From: CAVSPO01 sp963730005
GTDB taxonomy: Bacteria; Actinomycetota; Actinomycetes; Propionibacteriales; Propionibacteriaceae
NCBI GenBank assembly: GCA_963730005.1
Contig: CAVSPO010000016.1
Span: 1-26,217 of the forward strand
DNA length: 26,217 bases
Reading direction: 5' to 3'
The notes under the pieces are model-generated. The model made no database searches. It was given only the letters and a program-made list of their open reading frames with translations, and was not told where the DNA came from. A program made the translations under genes and the position numbers. This document shows positions 1-7,712 of the stretch, piece after piece. Within the stretch, counting starts at the first letter, position 1; every line of letters begins with the position of its first letter.

Positions 1-1
1 C

Positions 2-568
2 CCACTGGGCGATCAGGTCGAGTGGGCTCGTGTCGCACGGCACGCCGCTGGGGCGCTGGCGTTCTGGTCGGTGGCCATCGAACCGCAGCCCGGGCCGCTT
101 GCCGCGGCGGCTGACGCGCTGACCAGGTCAGCCGAGATCCGGCGACCACCTGCTCCACCACACCCGACCCGGGTGACATCCGTGGCGTCCGCGGCGCTGC
201 TGTTCGCGGCCGCAACGAAACCCGGCAAAGGCTTCGATCGGGCCCTGCAAGCCGTGCTGCTGCGCCAGTTCATCGAGGTCGGTCAGGCGGTAGCCCAGAT
301 GCACCAGGCGATCGGGGACGTGCGCCGAGCCGAACACATCCATCGTGTGATGATCGCCCGACTTGAACCGATGCTCCACCAGCTCACCCTGACCACACCA
401 CCCCGCGAACCAGCGACCGTGACCCCGGCCGGGCAGGTGTTGCCGGCAGCCGTGCACGCGTCCCGACCGCCACAAGGCTCGGTCCTGCCGCCACGGCTGC
501 CCGCCGTTCAACCACCACCTGTGCGTCGTGTCCCGCAGCGATCTCCGCAGGCTGACCTCAGCCGCTAA
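2..568 (+). CDS. C-terminal end of probable relaxase (mobilization protein), 5' truncated by window edge
   Basis: The reading frame is open from base 2, so the gene begins upstream of the window and only about 188 codons are visible; an internal GTG at 71 is not needed as a start. The visible part is alpha-helical and Ala-rich. A block around GPLAAAADALTRSAEI is followed by a helical stretch (FDRALQAVLLRQFIEVGQAVAQ) and a Pro-rich disordered tail. I recall this pattern from the C-termini of actinobacterial relaxases (MOB proteins that nick the transfer origin), but the catalytic N-terminal domain is outside the window. Context supports it: a conserved accessory gene follows after 20 bp and a secretion operon lies 16.6 kb downstream. 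It could be another long conjugation protein. The assignment to relaxase is inference. Confidence 0.5.
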   Translation, partial: PLGDQVEWARVARHAAGALAFWSVAIEPQPGPLAAAADALTRSAEIRRPPAPPHPTRVTSVASAALLFAAATKPGKGFDRALQAVLLRQFIEVGQAVAQMHQAIGDVRRAEHIHRVMIARLEPMLHQLTLTTPPREPATVTPAGQVLPAAVHASRPPQGSVLPPRLPAVQPPPVRRVPQRSPQADLSR

Positions 569-588
569 CCCCAGGAAGGAACCCCACC

Positions 589-1275
589 ATGAGCGACACC
601 GACGGCATCGACGACGCCCTGCGCGCCGCCACCCAGGTCACGGCCGGCATCATCGCCCGAGCCGCAGAAATCCACGCCCGCGAACAAGAAGCCGCAGCCA
701 AAACCCGCGAACACCAAATCGACACCGACACCACCCAGCTGGCCCAACACACCGATCGAGCCGTCGCTGAACAACAGACCGACCTGGCGCGGCTCGCCGT
801 CGTCCACGACCCCGGCTGGTGGCAAACCGCCGCCCCCCGCGACATCGCCCACTCCTGGCAGCTCGCCACCACCAGCAACTCCAGCCGCGAGGCTGACGCG
901 GCCATCGTCGTCATCCAGCAGCAGGTGGCCGCGCGCTACGGCATCACCCTCACTAGCCAGCCCGCAGCAGAGCTCGAGCATGCGATCGAACAGCGCGTGG
1001 CCGAGCGTCAACCGGCGGGCCGGGAACGCTCAACTGCCGACGTCCCCGACGGACGTGAGGACCGAGGCTACGACTCCCCAGAACAACGCGAAGCACGCAC
1101 CCGCCGCTACCAAGCCTCGGGTAACCCGCAGGCAGCCGAAGCCCGCCGCGTCGCCGACACCGCCCAAGGCGCCTCCGCGTTCTACGCCACCACCGGCACC
1201 ACCCGCCGCCGGCGCGCACGACGACCCAACACCCAAGGACCCCGCAGCCAACAGCGCACCGACCGAGGGCGGTGA
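589..1275 (+). CDS. Conjugative-element accessory protein, coiled coil, unknown function
   Basis: A 228-aa protein with an ATG start preceded by an AGGAAGG ribosome binding site at about 574-580, 20 bp after the relaxase-like gene, so probably in the same operon. Residues 1-85 are rich in Ala, Glu, Gln and Arg and look like a long helix or coiled coil. A central segment (PGWWQTAAPRDIAHSW, then ARYGI) resembles small proteins often encoded just downstream of relaxase genes in actinobacterial integrative elements. The last 80 residues are charged and disordered, ending in an Arg-rich tail that could bind DNA. No catalytic motif is visible. A role as a relaxosome accessory protein is inference from position only. 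Confidence 0.65.
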   Translation: MSDTDGIDDALRAATQVTAGIIARAAEIHAREQEAAAKTREHQIDTDTTQLAQHTDRAVAEQQTDLARLAVVHDPGWWQTAAPRDIAHSWQLATTSNSSREADAAIVVIQQQVAARYGITLTSQPAAELEHAIEQRVAERQPAGRERSTADVPDGREDRGYDSPEQREARTRRYQASGNPQAAEARRVADTAQGASAFYATTGTTRRRRARRPNTQGPRSQQRTDRGR

Positions 1276-1539
1276 ACTTCGGGTCTGTGGAGTCTCAAGC
1301 GGCGTCTGCGGTCTCGGGTTGAAGACCAAGGCCTTGTGGCTGCGGTGTTGTGGCGCGCTTGACCATTCTCACTCCAAGGCGCCTGCTTCCTTGCGGTTCA
1401 GGGTGCAGGCGTTTGGCCTGCGTGACCTCCAAACACGGACGCATGTAGATCGGGTGCTCTGAGGAGCCCAAGCGCGCACCCCCCTTGTCAGTGGTCGCTG
1501 TTAGCCTGAACGCAGTCAACCTCAAGGCAGAGGAGTTAC

Positions 1540-2136
1540 GTGGTGCGAGCGATTGCGACCATCGATCGGCAGCCAGCCAATGACGAGATTGTCGTGTGGG
1601 TCACATCCCGAGTCGAAGGACTCCGCGCTCTAAACACGAACGCTGTGAGAATCGACGCACCAGAGGACTTACTCGCCATGGATAAGGTGCGGTGGCTGAC
1701 GCAGGATTGTGTCGTTCTTCTCACGGAGGGATCGACTCTCGACGGGCTCCCTGTTGAGGGCTTATGCCTGACGCTGGACGATGTGGAGGGTCTGGTGTCG
1801 GAGACTGAAGTGCGGCAACGCGCGATCGTGAGCAGCGTGAGGGACTACAAGCGGCGCACCAACTCCGGAAGCCTCAAGGAGCCGACATTCACCGCAAGCC
1901 CGCATGCGTCCGATTTCCCGCCGCCAGACACGACCGCAGTCCAACGCACATTGGCGGCCGCCAACTTCGTTTCGCGGGCATGGACCGTCTGGCTTGAGAC
2001 CGAAGAGGAACGAAGACGCAGAACTGTCAGTCCACGCACGGGGGTTTCCCCTTGGATGATGCCTGACGAGTTGAACTCACCACACATCGCACCGCTTCCA
2101 CCGCTGCTGTCGGCGCGTCTGCAGCAGCACGGGTGA
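1540..2136 (+). CDS. Hypothetical protein, unrecognised family
   Basis: A 198-aa protein starting at a GTG (1540, with a second GTG next to it) behind a GAGGAG site at 1530-1535. The N-terminal 90 residues are a mix of beta-like and helical segments with several acidic patches (VEGLCLTLDDVEGLV). The middle is Ser/Thr/Pro-rich, and a short helix with EEERRRR lies near the C-terminus. There is no signal peptide or membrane segment. Codon choice is less GC-biased than in the secretion genes to the right. It stands alone on +, convergent with the Pif1-like gene, at the edge of the defence-type cargo. I do not recognise it; it could be cargo or a remnant of a larger module. Confidence 0.6.
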   Translation: MVRAIATIDRQPANDEIVVWVTSRVEGLRALNTNAVRIDAPEDLLAMDKVRWLTQDCVVLLTEGSTLDGLPVEGLCLTLDDVEGLVSETEVRQRAIVSSVRDYKRRTNSGSLKEPTFTASPHASDFPPPDTTAVQRTLAAANFVSRAWTVWLETEEERRRRTVSPRTGVSPWMMPDELNSPHIAPLPPLLSARLQQHG

Positions 2137-2239
2137 CCCCGCAATGCCCGGCGTCGTACGGTGCCTGGTGGATCGCAACACTCCTAGTCGTGCTCGAGTC
2201 GCACCATGCTCGGCCGGTGTCCTTGAGGCGAAACCTGGC

Positions 2240-4423
2240 TCATCCTCTCGCCCACGCAAGGAACCGGTCGGCCGACACGATCGGCTTCCCCAGATCGGAA
2301 GCCTTGCGCGCCTTGCCCGACTGACTCCCCACCTCCGCGCATACCAGCACGTCGCAGCGCGTCTTTGACACCGTCCCAACGGGGACGAGCCCGTGTGCCA
2401 TCGCCAGCCTCTCCATATCGGAACGCTCCACCGGTTGGCCGTCGCCGTTGAGGACGGAGCCGGTGAAACAGACGCGCGTCCCCGCAACCAGGACTGCGGC
2501 CAACTCGAGTTCCTCGCAGGCTCCTGCGACCCGCGTCCGCACGGTGTTCAATAGCGACGCCCGTTGTTCGGCGTTCATCGTCTCGGTGAAGATCGCATCC
2601 TCGGCGCCTGCACCGCGAGGCAGCAGGTAGCCCGGCCGTGTTGACCGGGTGAAGGTGCTTGCGAACGGATCGGCGGCCTCGATTCGCCGCGCGATCGACC
2701 GCGTGGCGCGCGCCCTCTCCAGGGCGGTCGTGGCTTGCAGGCTTGTCATCTCGGTGGCGGTCAGATCGTCCCACGGGAGAGAGATGCCCAATGGCATCGG
2801 CTCGACGATCCCGTTGCGCTTGAGCTCGAAGTCGACGTACTCCAGCTCGCGATCGATGTCCACACCCACCGGAGTGTGTCCGTCCAGATAGGGCATCAGC
2901 GCTGGCCAGGCTTCGGCCAGTCTGGGGGCCGCGACGACATCGCCCGCGCAGATCCCGTAAGCGCTGCGAGAGTCGTAAAGATCCGACTCCGGGTTGACGA
3001 GGGTGGACACCTCGACACCGTCATCGGTCACGAGGGCGATTTCCACAGGACGTGGCCTGGTCCGCGGCCCCTCGTGCCCAGCAGAGCAGATTCCCAAGTA
3101 GATCGGTCTCGCCGCCAGCACATCGCCACCCGAGGTTAGGAAGCGCCGGACGCGTTGGTCGGTCTTGAGGTCCTTAGGGAACACGTCGCGCTGCAGCACC
3201 AGACCGTCCATGGATGTGCAGCGGCTCAACGCAACATACAGCTGCCCATAGGCGAACGTGCCCCCCGACAAGTCAACAACCAGCCTGTCGACCGTCTGCC
3301 CCTGGCTCTTGTGGATCGTGATGGCCCACGCGAGTCGGAACGGCAGCTGACGGAACGTGCCGACGACCTCCTGCCTGATCCGGCCCCCGTCGGCAATCGG
3401 TCGTGTGACCTCCCAAATGTGATGGGTGACGTCCACGGCCCCTCCGTCGCGAGTCCGAATCGTGACTGTGGGGCCCTCTTCATTGGTCGCAATGGAAGCG
3501 ATCGTGCCGAGCGTGCCGTTCACGAAACGGTCCTTGGGGTCGTTGACAAGGAACATCACCTGCGCCCCCACCTTGTATTCGAGATGTGGGTCATTAGGAG
3601 GGTCGGTCTGGTCCATGTCGCCGGTGATGACAGCCTCACTGACGTGCAGCTCGAACGGGAGCCGGTCGAGAGCAGCCCTGTTGCGCGCCTTTGCGATCCG
3701 GTTGGTGGTGGTAAGCGTGAGCCAGAAATCGTTCTCTGGCGGGGTAAACCCCGGTTGCGTGCGCGAGTTCAAGACAGCGCGGGCATCCTCGTCGATGGTG
3801 CCCTCCCGGATGGCATTCAGGATGTCGGTCAGCTGGACGTCGCCGGCCTGGCGGAACACGCGCGTCAACTGGGCGACGAGGAACTCGTTGGTGCTGAAGC
3901 AGTCTGCGGAGAAGAAGTAGGGAGTGGAATAGCGGGTGGTGAAGAACTCACGCTCACTGTCAGACACGACAGGAGGCAACTGGAAGAGGTCCCCAACGAG
4001 GACGATCTGCACCCCCCCGAACGGCTGCCCGGGACGCGGACCGTAACGTTCCAGCGCGACCGCCAAGGCGTCGAAGAGATCTGCGCGCACCATGGAGGCC
4101 TCATCAATGATGAGTGTGTCCAAAGTCTTGAGAGCCTTGGCGAAACGGGCAGGGAAATAGCGAGGGTTAAGCGCGTCCTCACTCGTCGCCCCCGGCCGGA
4201 ACGAGAACAGCCGGTGGATCGTGTACCCGTCGACGTTGAGTGCCGCGATTCCCGTTGGCGCGACCACGATGACATTGCTTTCGGTGTGTGCCATGAAGTG
4301 CCGAATCAGGGTCGATTTGCCCGTACCGGCCTTGCCTGTGAGGAACACATGACGTCCAGCAGCCAGCTGACTCAGGGCGTTCTGGAACTCATCGGTGAGC
4401 ACGAACGTCGGGGATGCAGCCAT
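2240..4423 (-). CDS. Pif1-like helicase with degenerate DnaQ-like region and C-terminal BRCT domain
   Basis: A 727-aa protein. Residues 1-440 are a superfamily 1B (Pif1/RecD-like) helicase: Walker A GKAGTGKST at 30-38, APTGIAA at 55-61, Walker B DEAS at 107-110, GDLFQLPP at 144-151, and late motifs TIHKSQGQT and YVALSRC. Residues about 455-560 resemble the DnaQ exonuclease fold (PVEIALV, LVNPES, YGICAGDVV, APRLAEAW), but the first strand reads IYLGIC, so the metal-binding DxE is absent. Residues 642-727 are a BRCT domain (VCFTGSV, then VSKTRCDVLVC, LGKPIVSADRFLAW). Pif1-type helicases unwind DNA 5' to 3'; BRCT domains bind partners or DNA ends. A role in defence or element maintenance is inference from the neighbouring Gabija-like pair. 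The ATG start has only a weak upstream purine site. Confidence 0.85.
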   Translation of the reverse strand: MAASPTFVLTDEFQNALSQLAAGRHVFLTGKAGTGKSTLIRHFMAHTESNVIVVAPTGIAALNVDGYTIHRLFSFRPGATSEDALNPRYFPARFAKALKTLDTLIIDEASMVRADLFDALAVALERYGPRPGQPFGGVQIVLVGDLFQLPPVVSDSEREFFTTRYSTPYFFSADCFSTNEFLVAQLTRVFRQAGDVQLTDILNAIREGTIDEDARAVLNSRTQPGFTPPENDFWLTLTTTNRIAKARNRAALDRLPFELHVSEAVITGDMDQTDPPNDPHLEYKVGAQVMFLVNDPKDRFVNGTLGTIASIATNEEGPTVTIRTRDGGAVDVTHHIWEVTRPIADGGRIRQEVVGTFRQLPFRLAWAITIHKSQGQTVDRLVVDLSGGTFAYGQLYVALSRCTSMDGLVLQRDVFPKDLKTDQRVRRFLTSGGDVLAARPIYLGICSAGHEGPRTRPRPVEIALVTDDGVEVSTLVNPESDLYDSRSAYGICAGDVVAAPRLAEAWPALMPYLDGHTPVGVDIDRELEYVDFELKRNGIVEPMPLGISLPWDDLTATEMTSLQATTALERARATRSIARRIEAADPFASTFTRSTRPGYLLPRGAGAEDAIFTETMNAEQRASLLNTVRTRVAGACEELELAAVLVAGTRVCFTGSVLNGDGQPVERSDMERLAMAHGLVPVGTVSKTRCDVLVCAEVGSQSGKARKASDLGKPIVSADRFLAWARG

Positions 4424-4497
4424 GAGTCGAGTCTCTCAGCATCCTGAACTCGTCCAACCGCGAGGCCCACCCTTCTGCGGATGGTCGAGGGCAGCCT

Positions 4498-4501
4498 CGA
4501 T
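4498..4501. repeat. Target site duplication, left copy (CGAT)
   Basis: The four bases CGAT directly before the left inverted repeat of the IS3-family element are repeated directly after its right end at 5750-5753. Four bp is a normal duplication length for this IS group and fixes the element boundaries. Confidence 0.85.
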
Positions 4502-4584
4502 TGGGCTGACCCCGTTTCGTAGGTCCAGTCGTTATGAGAGTCGTCCTGTTGCCCGCGGTCGCGGGCAGGGAGACTGGTCAGATC

Positions 4585-4869
4585 ATGACGAACAGCAGGA
4601 AGCGTCACACCCCGGAGCAGGTCGTCCGTAAGCTCGGGCAGGCCGACAGGATGCTCACCGATGGTCAGGACGTCGCGGCGGTGTGCCGGGAGCTGGGGGT
4701 GTCCGAGCAGACGTACTACCGGTGGCGGAACCAGTACGGCGGCCTCAAGGCCGACGACGCAAAGCGCCTGAAGGAGTTGGAGAAGCAGAACGCGACCCTG
4801 AAGCGTCTGCTCGCGGAAGCGGAGCTGGAGAAGGCCGCGCTCAAGGAGCTGGCTGAGGGAAACTTCTAA
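4585..4869 (+). CDS. IS3-family transposase OrfA
   Basis: A 94-aa protein beginning MTNSRKRHTPEQVVRKL, the classic OrfA start. It has a helix-turn-helix (VAAVCRELGVSEQTYYRWRNQYG, residues about 28-50) that recognises the IS ends, followed by a leucine-zipper-like helix (LKELEKQNATLKRLLAEAE) used for multimerisation. The ATG at 4585 gives the family-typical N-terminus; an upstream GTG-type extension has no support. The gene ends at a TAA (4867-4869) just after the slippery heptamer, where a -1 ribosomal shift would enter orfB. It appears intact. Confidence 0.9.
   Translation: MTNSRKRHTPEQVVRKLGQADRMLTDGQDVAAVCRELGVSEQTYYRWRNQYGGLKADDAKRLKELEKQNATLKRLLAEAELEKAALKELAEGNF
4857..4863 (+). promoter_or_regulatory. 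Probable -1 programmed frameshift site (G GGA AAC) joining orfA and orfB
   Basis: The heptamer GGGAAAC fits the X XXY YYZ rule in the orfA frame (gag gga aac). A -1 slip enters the frame that reads KLLSPDRRRAAVDHL and continues into orfB, as IS3 elements do to make the OrfAB transposase. The orfA stop follows after one codon. I did not look for a stimulating structure downstream. Confidence 0.65.
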
Positions 4870-5736
4870 GCCCGGACAGGCGCCGCGCCGCCGTCGATCA
4901 CCTCAAGCGCAAGTTGCGGGTGAGCGAACGGATGGCGTGCCGTCTGGTCGGGCTGAGCCGCTCCGCGTACCGGCGACCGCTCAAGGGCGACACGGTCACG
5001 GATCCGGATCGGGCGCTCAGGGAGTGGCTGCGCGCCTGGGCGAAGGACCATCCCCGCTACGGGTATCGGCGGGCGTATCACGACGCCCGCGCCGAGGGGT
5101 GGGTGGTGAACCACAAGAAGATCCAACGCCTGTGGCGTGACGAAGGGCTCCGGGTCCCGCAGCGGCGTCGACGCAAGCGCGTCGGGTCCTCGACCGTCGA
5201 CGCGCCGACGGCGGACGCGCCGAACGTGGTGTGGGCGGTGGACTTCCAGTTCGACGCCGACGAGCACGGACGACCGATCAAGATCTGCTCGATCGTCGAC
5301 GAACACACCCGGGAGTGCATCGGCGGCCTCGTGGAGCGCTCGATTACCGCCGACCGACTCACCGCCCACCTCGAGGACCTCGTCGCCGCCCCGGGGCGCC
5401 CCGGCGGTGCTCAGGTCGGACAACGGGCCGGAGTTCATCAGCGAGGCGATGGCCGACTGGGCCGGCACCCGCACCGGCCTGTCCTACATCCCTCCGGGCT
5501 CGCCGTGGCGCAACGGGTACGTCGAGTCGTTCAACAGCCGGATCCGCGACGAGTGCCTCAACATCAACAGCTTCTACTCGCTGCTGCACGCACAGGTCAT
5601 CATCGGCGACTGGAAGGACGAGTACAACCACCACCGCCGGCACTCCTCGCTCGGCTAACTAACCCCAGCCGAGTACGCTCGGCAGTGCACCCATCAAATG
5701 GAAACCGACGACTCACAGAACGTCCGGACCGAATGA
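4863..5736 (+). pseudogene. IS3-family transposase OrfB (DDE integrase), frameshifted and prematurely stopped
   Basis: OrfB reads through the HTH_21-like region (MACRLVGLSRSAYRR, YGYRRAYHDARAEG) and the first catalytic Asp (VVWAVDFQFDADEHG). At a CCCC run (5389-5392) the frame is lost; with one C removed it continues RGAPAVLRSDNGPEF with the second Asp, then YVESFNSRIRDECLN with the catalytic Glu. A second lesion follows: after HSSLG comes TAA (5656-5658) where relatives have Tyr. The same frame then continues LTPAEYARQCTHQM to a normal-looking stop at 5734-5736. All three acidic residues survive, but not in one frame. The start is given at the slip site; a TTG at 4914 is the only internal alternative. 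Either lesion could be a sequencing error, but two make decay likely. Confidence 0.85.
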
Positions 5737-5749
5737 AGGGGGCGGCTCA

Positions 5750-5753
5750 CGAT
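5750..5753. repeat. Target site duplication, right copy (CGAT)
   Basis: This directly follows the right inverted repeat of the IS3-family element and matches CGAT at 4498-4501. Confidence 0.85.
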
Positions 5754-5755
5754 GG

Positions 5756-5957
5756 CTAGTGGCGAATCGTCAGCTGGAGCGCGGCGAAGATGTCGTCGGC
5801 GAGGTTGTAGTCGGGAAAGCGGGCGAAAATGCCCTTCCCCTTGCGGAGTCAACCTTGCGCCAGCCTCCTGTCTCCTTCTGCGAGGGTTGGAGACCCCAAG
5901 GCGGCGGACACGTCCGCGGAATACTTGAACAGAGACGTTTCACGTCCCCGACTGCGA
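5756..5957 (-). pseudogene. Possible remnant of a protein C-terminus between the IS3 element and the GajB-like gene
   Basis: On the minus strand one frame downstream of the GajB-like stop reads FKYSADVSAALGSPTLAEGD, hits TGA (5849-5851), then continues in the same frame as KGKGIFARFPDYNLADDIF to a TAG at 5756-5758. The composition looks protein-like on both sides of the stop, and there is no convincing start codon. It may be the decayed end of a gene partly lost before the IS3 element arrived, or chance. I do not recognise the family. Confidence 0.3.
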
Positions 5958-7712
5958 TCATGTCGGGTGGACGAAGGACAGGAACGGCGACGGATCACGT
6001 TGCCACACGCCGCGGCGGGTCTGAACCGTCCGTGGCCGTGTTAGCAGGAGGACTCGGCTGGGGCGCGTGACGGCAACGTAGAAGGCGCGGAGCTCAGCCT
6101 CTTTCTCCGCGGCGGTCCTAGCTCGAAAGTCGGGGAACTGACCGTCATTCAGCCCGACGACCGCCACGCTGCGATACTCCCGGCCCTGCGCTTTGTGAAC
6201 GGTGTGCAGCCGAACACCCACTTGAGAATCGTCCCCGCGCTGCCACCGGGAGACATAGAGCTCGAATCTCGACCACGCACGATCCGACGATGACGCCTGG
6301 TCACAGAAATTGCGCCATACCGTGTCCATCTCTTCTTGATCCTGCGCGAAGTCGACGTCGTCGGTTTCGATGGCACACATTCGGTCGACGAAGTCCTGAG
6401 GTTCCATCGGTTGAGCGAACTCCCGGAGAAGTGGTGCATCATTATGGCTAAGCGATTGGAGGATGCTGGCCCAACTGGTTGGGTCGACGCCTAGGTGTCG
6501 CCGTAGTCTGCGAGCTGATATCTCAGAGCCCGGACGGTAAGTGGCCAAGAGCCAAGCTGCCTTCGCTGTCGCAGATCCCAGCCAGTCTTCTGCGTGAGTC
6601 GCGCGCGCCACAGCAATGCCAGCACCCTCGAAAGCCGTCGCGCATGCGCGCAGACTGGCAGCCGTTCGCCCAAGTATCGCGATCTCACGGTCCCGTACCG
6701 ATTGATCTTCGCCAGGTGCGAGCGCTTGGGAAGGCAACCCGTGGGCCAACTGCTCCTGTACCCAGACCAGGACGGCGTTCGCTTCTGCGGCTTCGTCCTC
6801 CAGCTCCACGTGGCCGACCTGCCCTGGTGCAGCGTAGGACTGAACGGGCGATGCAGGGTCCCCGAGAGCAACGGCGATCCTGTCGCCTACGCGCACGACC
6901 CCAGTTGCTGACCGGAAGTTCGTTGTCAGCCGAATGGTTCGCGCCGAGAATTCGCGGGCGAACGCGTGCATGTGCTGCGGACTAGCGCCGGCGAATCCGA
7001 CGATTGATTGCTTGTCATCTCCCACGAAAACGGCATTAGCCGTGTCCGCGCTCGCGAGCAGCAGCTGACGGAGTAACTGAAACTGTGAGGCCGTGAGGTT
7101 TTGAGCTTCATCAACAATCACATGTCGATAAAGGCGGCCGATGAGTCCACCCACGGCCGGTATCTGCAGTAGCTCGGTGGCCTTGGCGAGCATCGACTCG
7201 TAGTCGAGTGCTCCGGCCTCGGCGAGAGCCATCTCCCAGTCGGATGCGAGGGGATGGTCTGCCCCTCGGGAGCGAGCTGCGTCCAGTCCAAGAAGAGCGT
7301 CGCGCGCCTCATGAATCGGCGACCGCCCAGCTGCAGCCCGCCACACCTCCAGGAGTTCGATTCGATCAGCGTCGTCGACGAGCAACACCGGGTCAGTTGG
7401 CAGCCCCAGCCATGTGCCGTATCGCAGCAACAGGCCCTGCGCGAAGCCGTGGATAGTGTCGGCGTCCGCGCGTCGGCTATCGTCGCCGAGGCGGGCGAGG
7501 AATCGGTCTCGAAGCTCCGCTGCCGCGCGCCGCGTGTACGAAAGAGCGAGAACGCGGAACCCAGACTCTTCCGCGAGAAGCCGTTCGACTCGCTGAGCCA
7601 CGACCTCTGTCTTGCCACTGCCCGCGCTGGCAAGCACTAGGAGAAAGCGATCGCCTGAGTCCCGGATTTCGCGCTGCTCGTCGCTTAAACGGATTTCATG
7701 CTGTTCCCTCAT
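5958..7712 (-). CDS. gajB-like: UvrD/Rep-family helicase, GajB-like (Gabija-type defence)
   Basis: A 584-aa superfamily 1A helicase with all main motifs: Q motif LSDEQREI at 9-16, Walker A ASAGSGKT at 28-35, LSYTRRAAAEL at about 57-67, Walker B VDEAQ at 200-204, GDDKQS at 231-236, NFRSA at 265-269, VHKAQG at about 505-510, and AFYVAVTRP at about 543-551. It begins 17 bp inside the end of the upstream OLD-family gene, behind an AAAGGGG site, so the two are translationally coupled. In Gabija systems GajB senses DNA ends or nucleotide depletion beside the GajA nuclease during phage infection. It is somewhat longer than the roughly 490-aa Bacillus prototype I know. An alternative is a plain repair helicase, but the overlap with an OLD nuclease gene favours Gabija. 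Confidence 0.85.
   Translation of the reverse strand: MREQHEIRLSDEQREIRDSGDRFLLVLASAGSGKTEVVAQRVERLLAEESGFRVLALSYTRRAAAELRDRFLARLGDDSRRADADTIHGFAQGLLLRYGTWLGLPTDPVLLVDDADRIELLEVWRAAAGRSPIHEARDALLGLDAARSRGADHPLASDWEMALAEAGALDYESMLAKATELLQIPAVGGLIGRLYRHVIVDEAQNLTASQFQLLRQLLLASADTANAVFVGDDKQSIVGFAGASPQHMHAFAREFSARTIRLTTNFRSATGVVRVGDRIAVALGDPASPVQSYAAPGQVGHVELEDEAAEANAVLVWVQEQLAHGLPSQALAPGEDQSVRDREIAILGRTAASLRACATAFEGAGIAVARATHAEDWLGSATAKAAWLLATYRPGSEISARRLRRHLGVDPTSWASILQSLSHNDAPLLREFAQPMEPQDFVDRMCAIETDDVDFAQDQEEMDTVWRNFCDQASSSDRAWSRFELYVSRWQRGDDSQVGVRLHTVHKAQGREYRSVAVVGLNDGQFPDFRARTAAEKEAELRAFYVAVTRPSRVLLLTRPRTVQTRRGVWQRDPSPFLSFVHPT

Larger units (their letters stand above)
4502..5749 (+). mobile_element. 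IS3-family (IS407-like group) insertion sequence, 1248 bp, decayed
   Basis: The element is bounded by imperfect inverted repeats: TGGGCTGACCCCGTT at 4502-4516 and its partner at 5735-5749 (reverse complement TGAGCCGCCCCCTTC; 11 of 15 positions agree, with similarity continuing inward). It is flanked by the 4-bp duplication CGAT. It carries the usual overlapping orfA/orfB pair with a G GGA AAC slippery heptamer at 4857-4863. orfB has a one-base frameshift and a premature stop, so the copy is probably not autonomous. It landed between the Pif1-like gene and the Gabija-like pair; the clean duplication points to simple insertion without a flanking deletion. Group assignment rests on orfB motifs and duplication length. 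Confidence 0.9.

Noticed and set aside
3155..4447. 430-codon open frame on + opposite the Pif1-like helicase gene
   Set aside because: Antisense shadow of a gene with clear helicase motifs; its translation has no recognisable motif.
5770..5961. 63-codon frame beginning MIAVGDVKRL on - after the GajB-like gene
   Set aside because: No ribosome binding site and Ser/Pro/Thr-rich shadow composition; a different frame there looks more protein-like.
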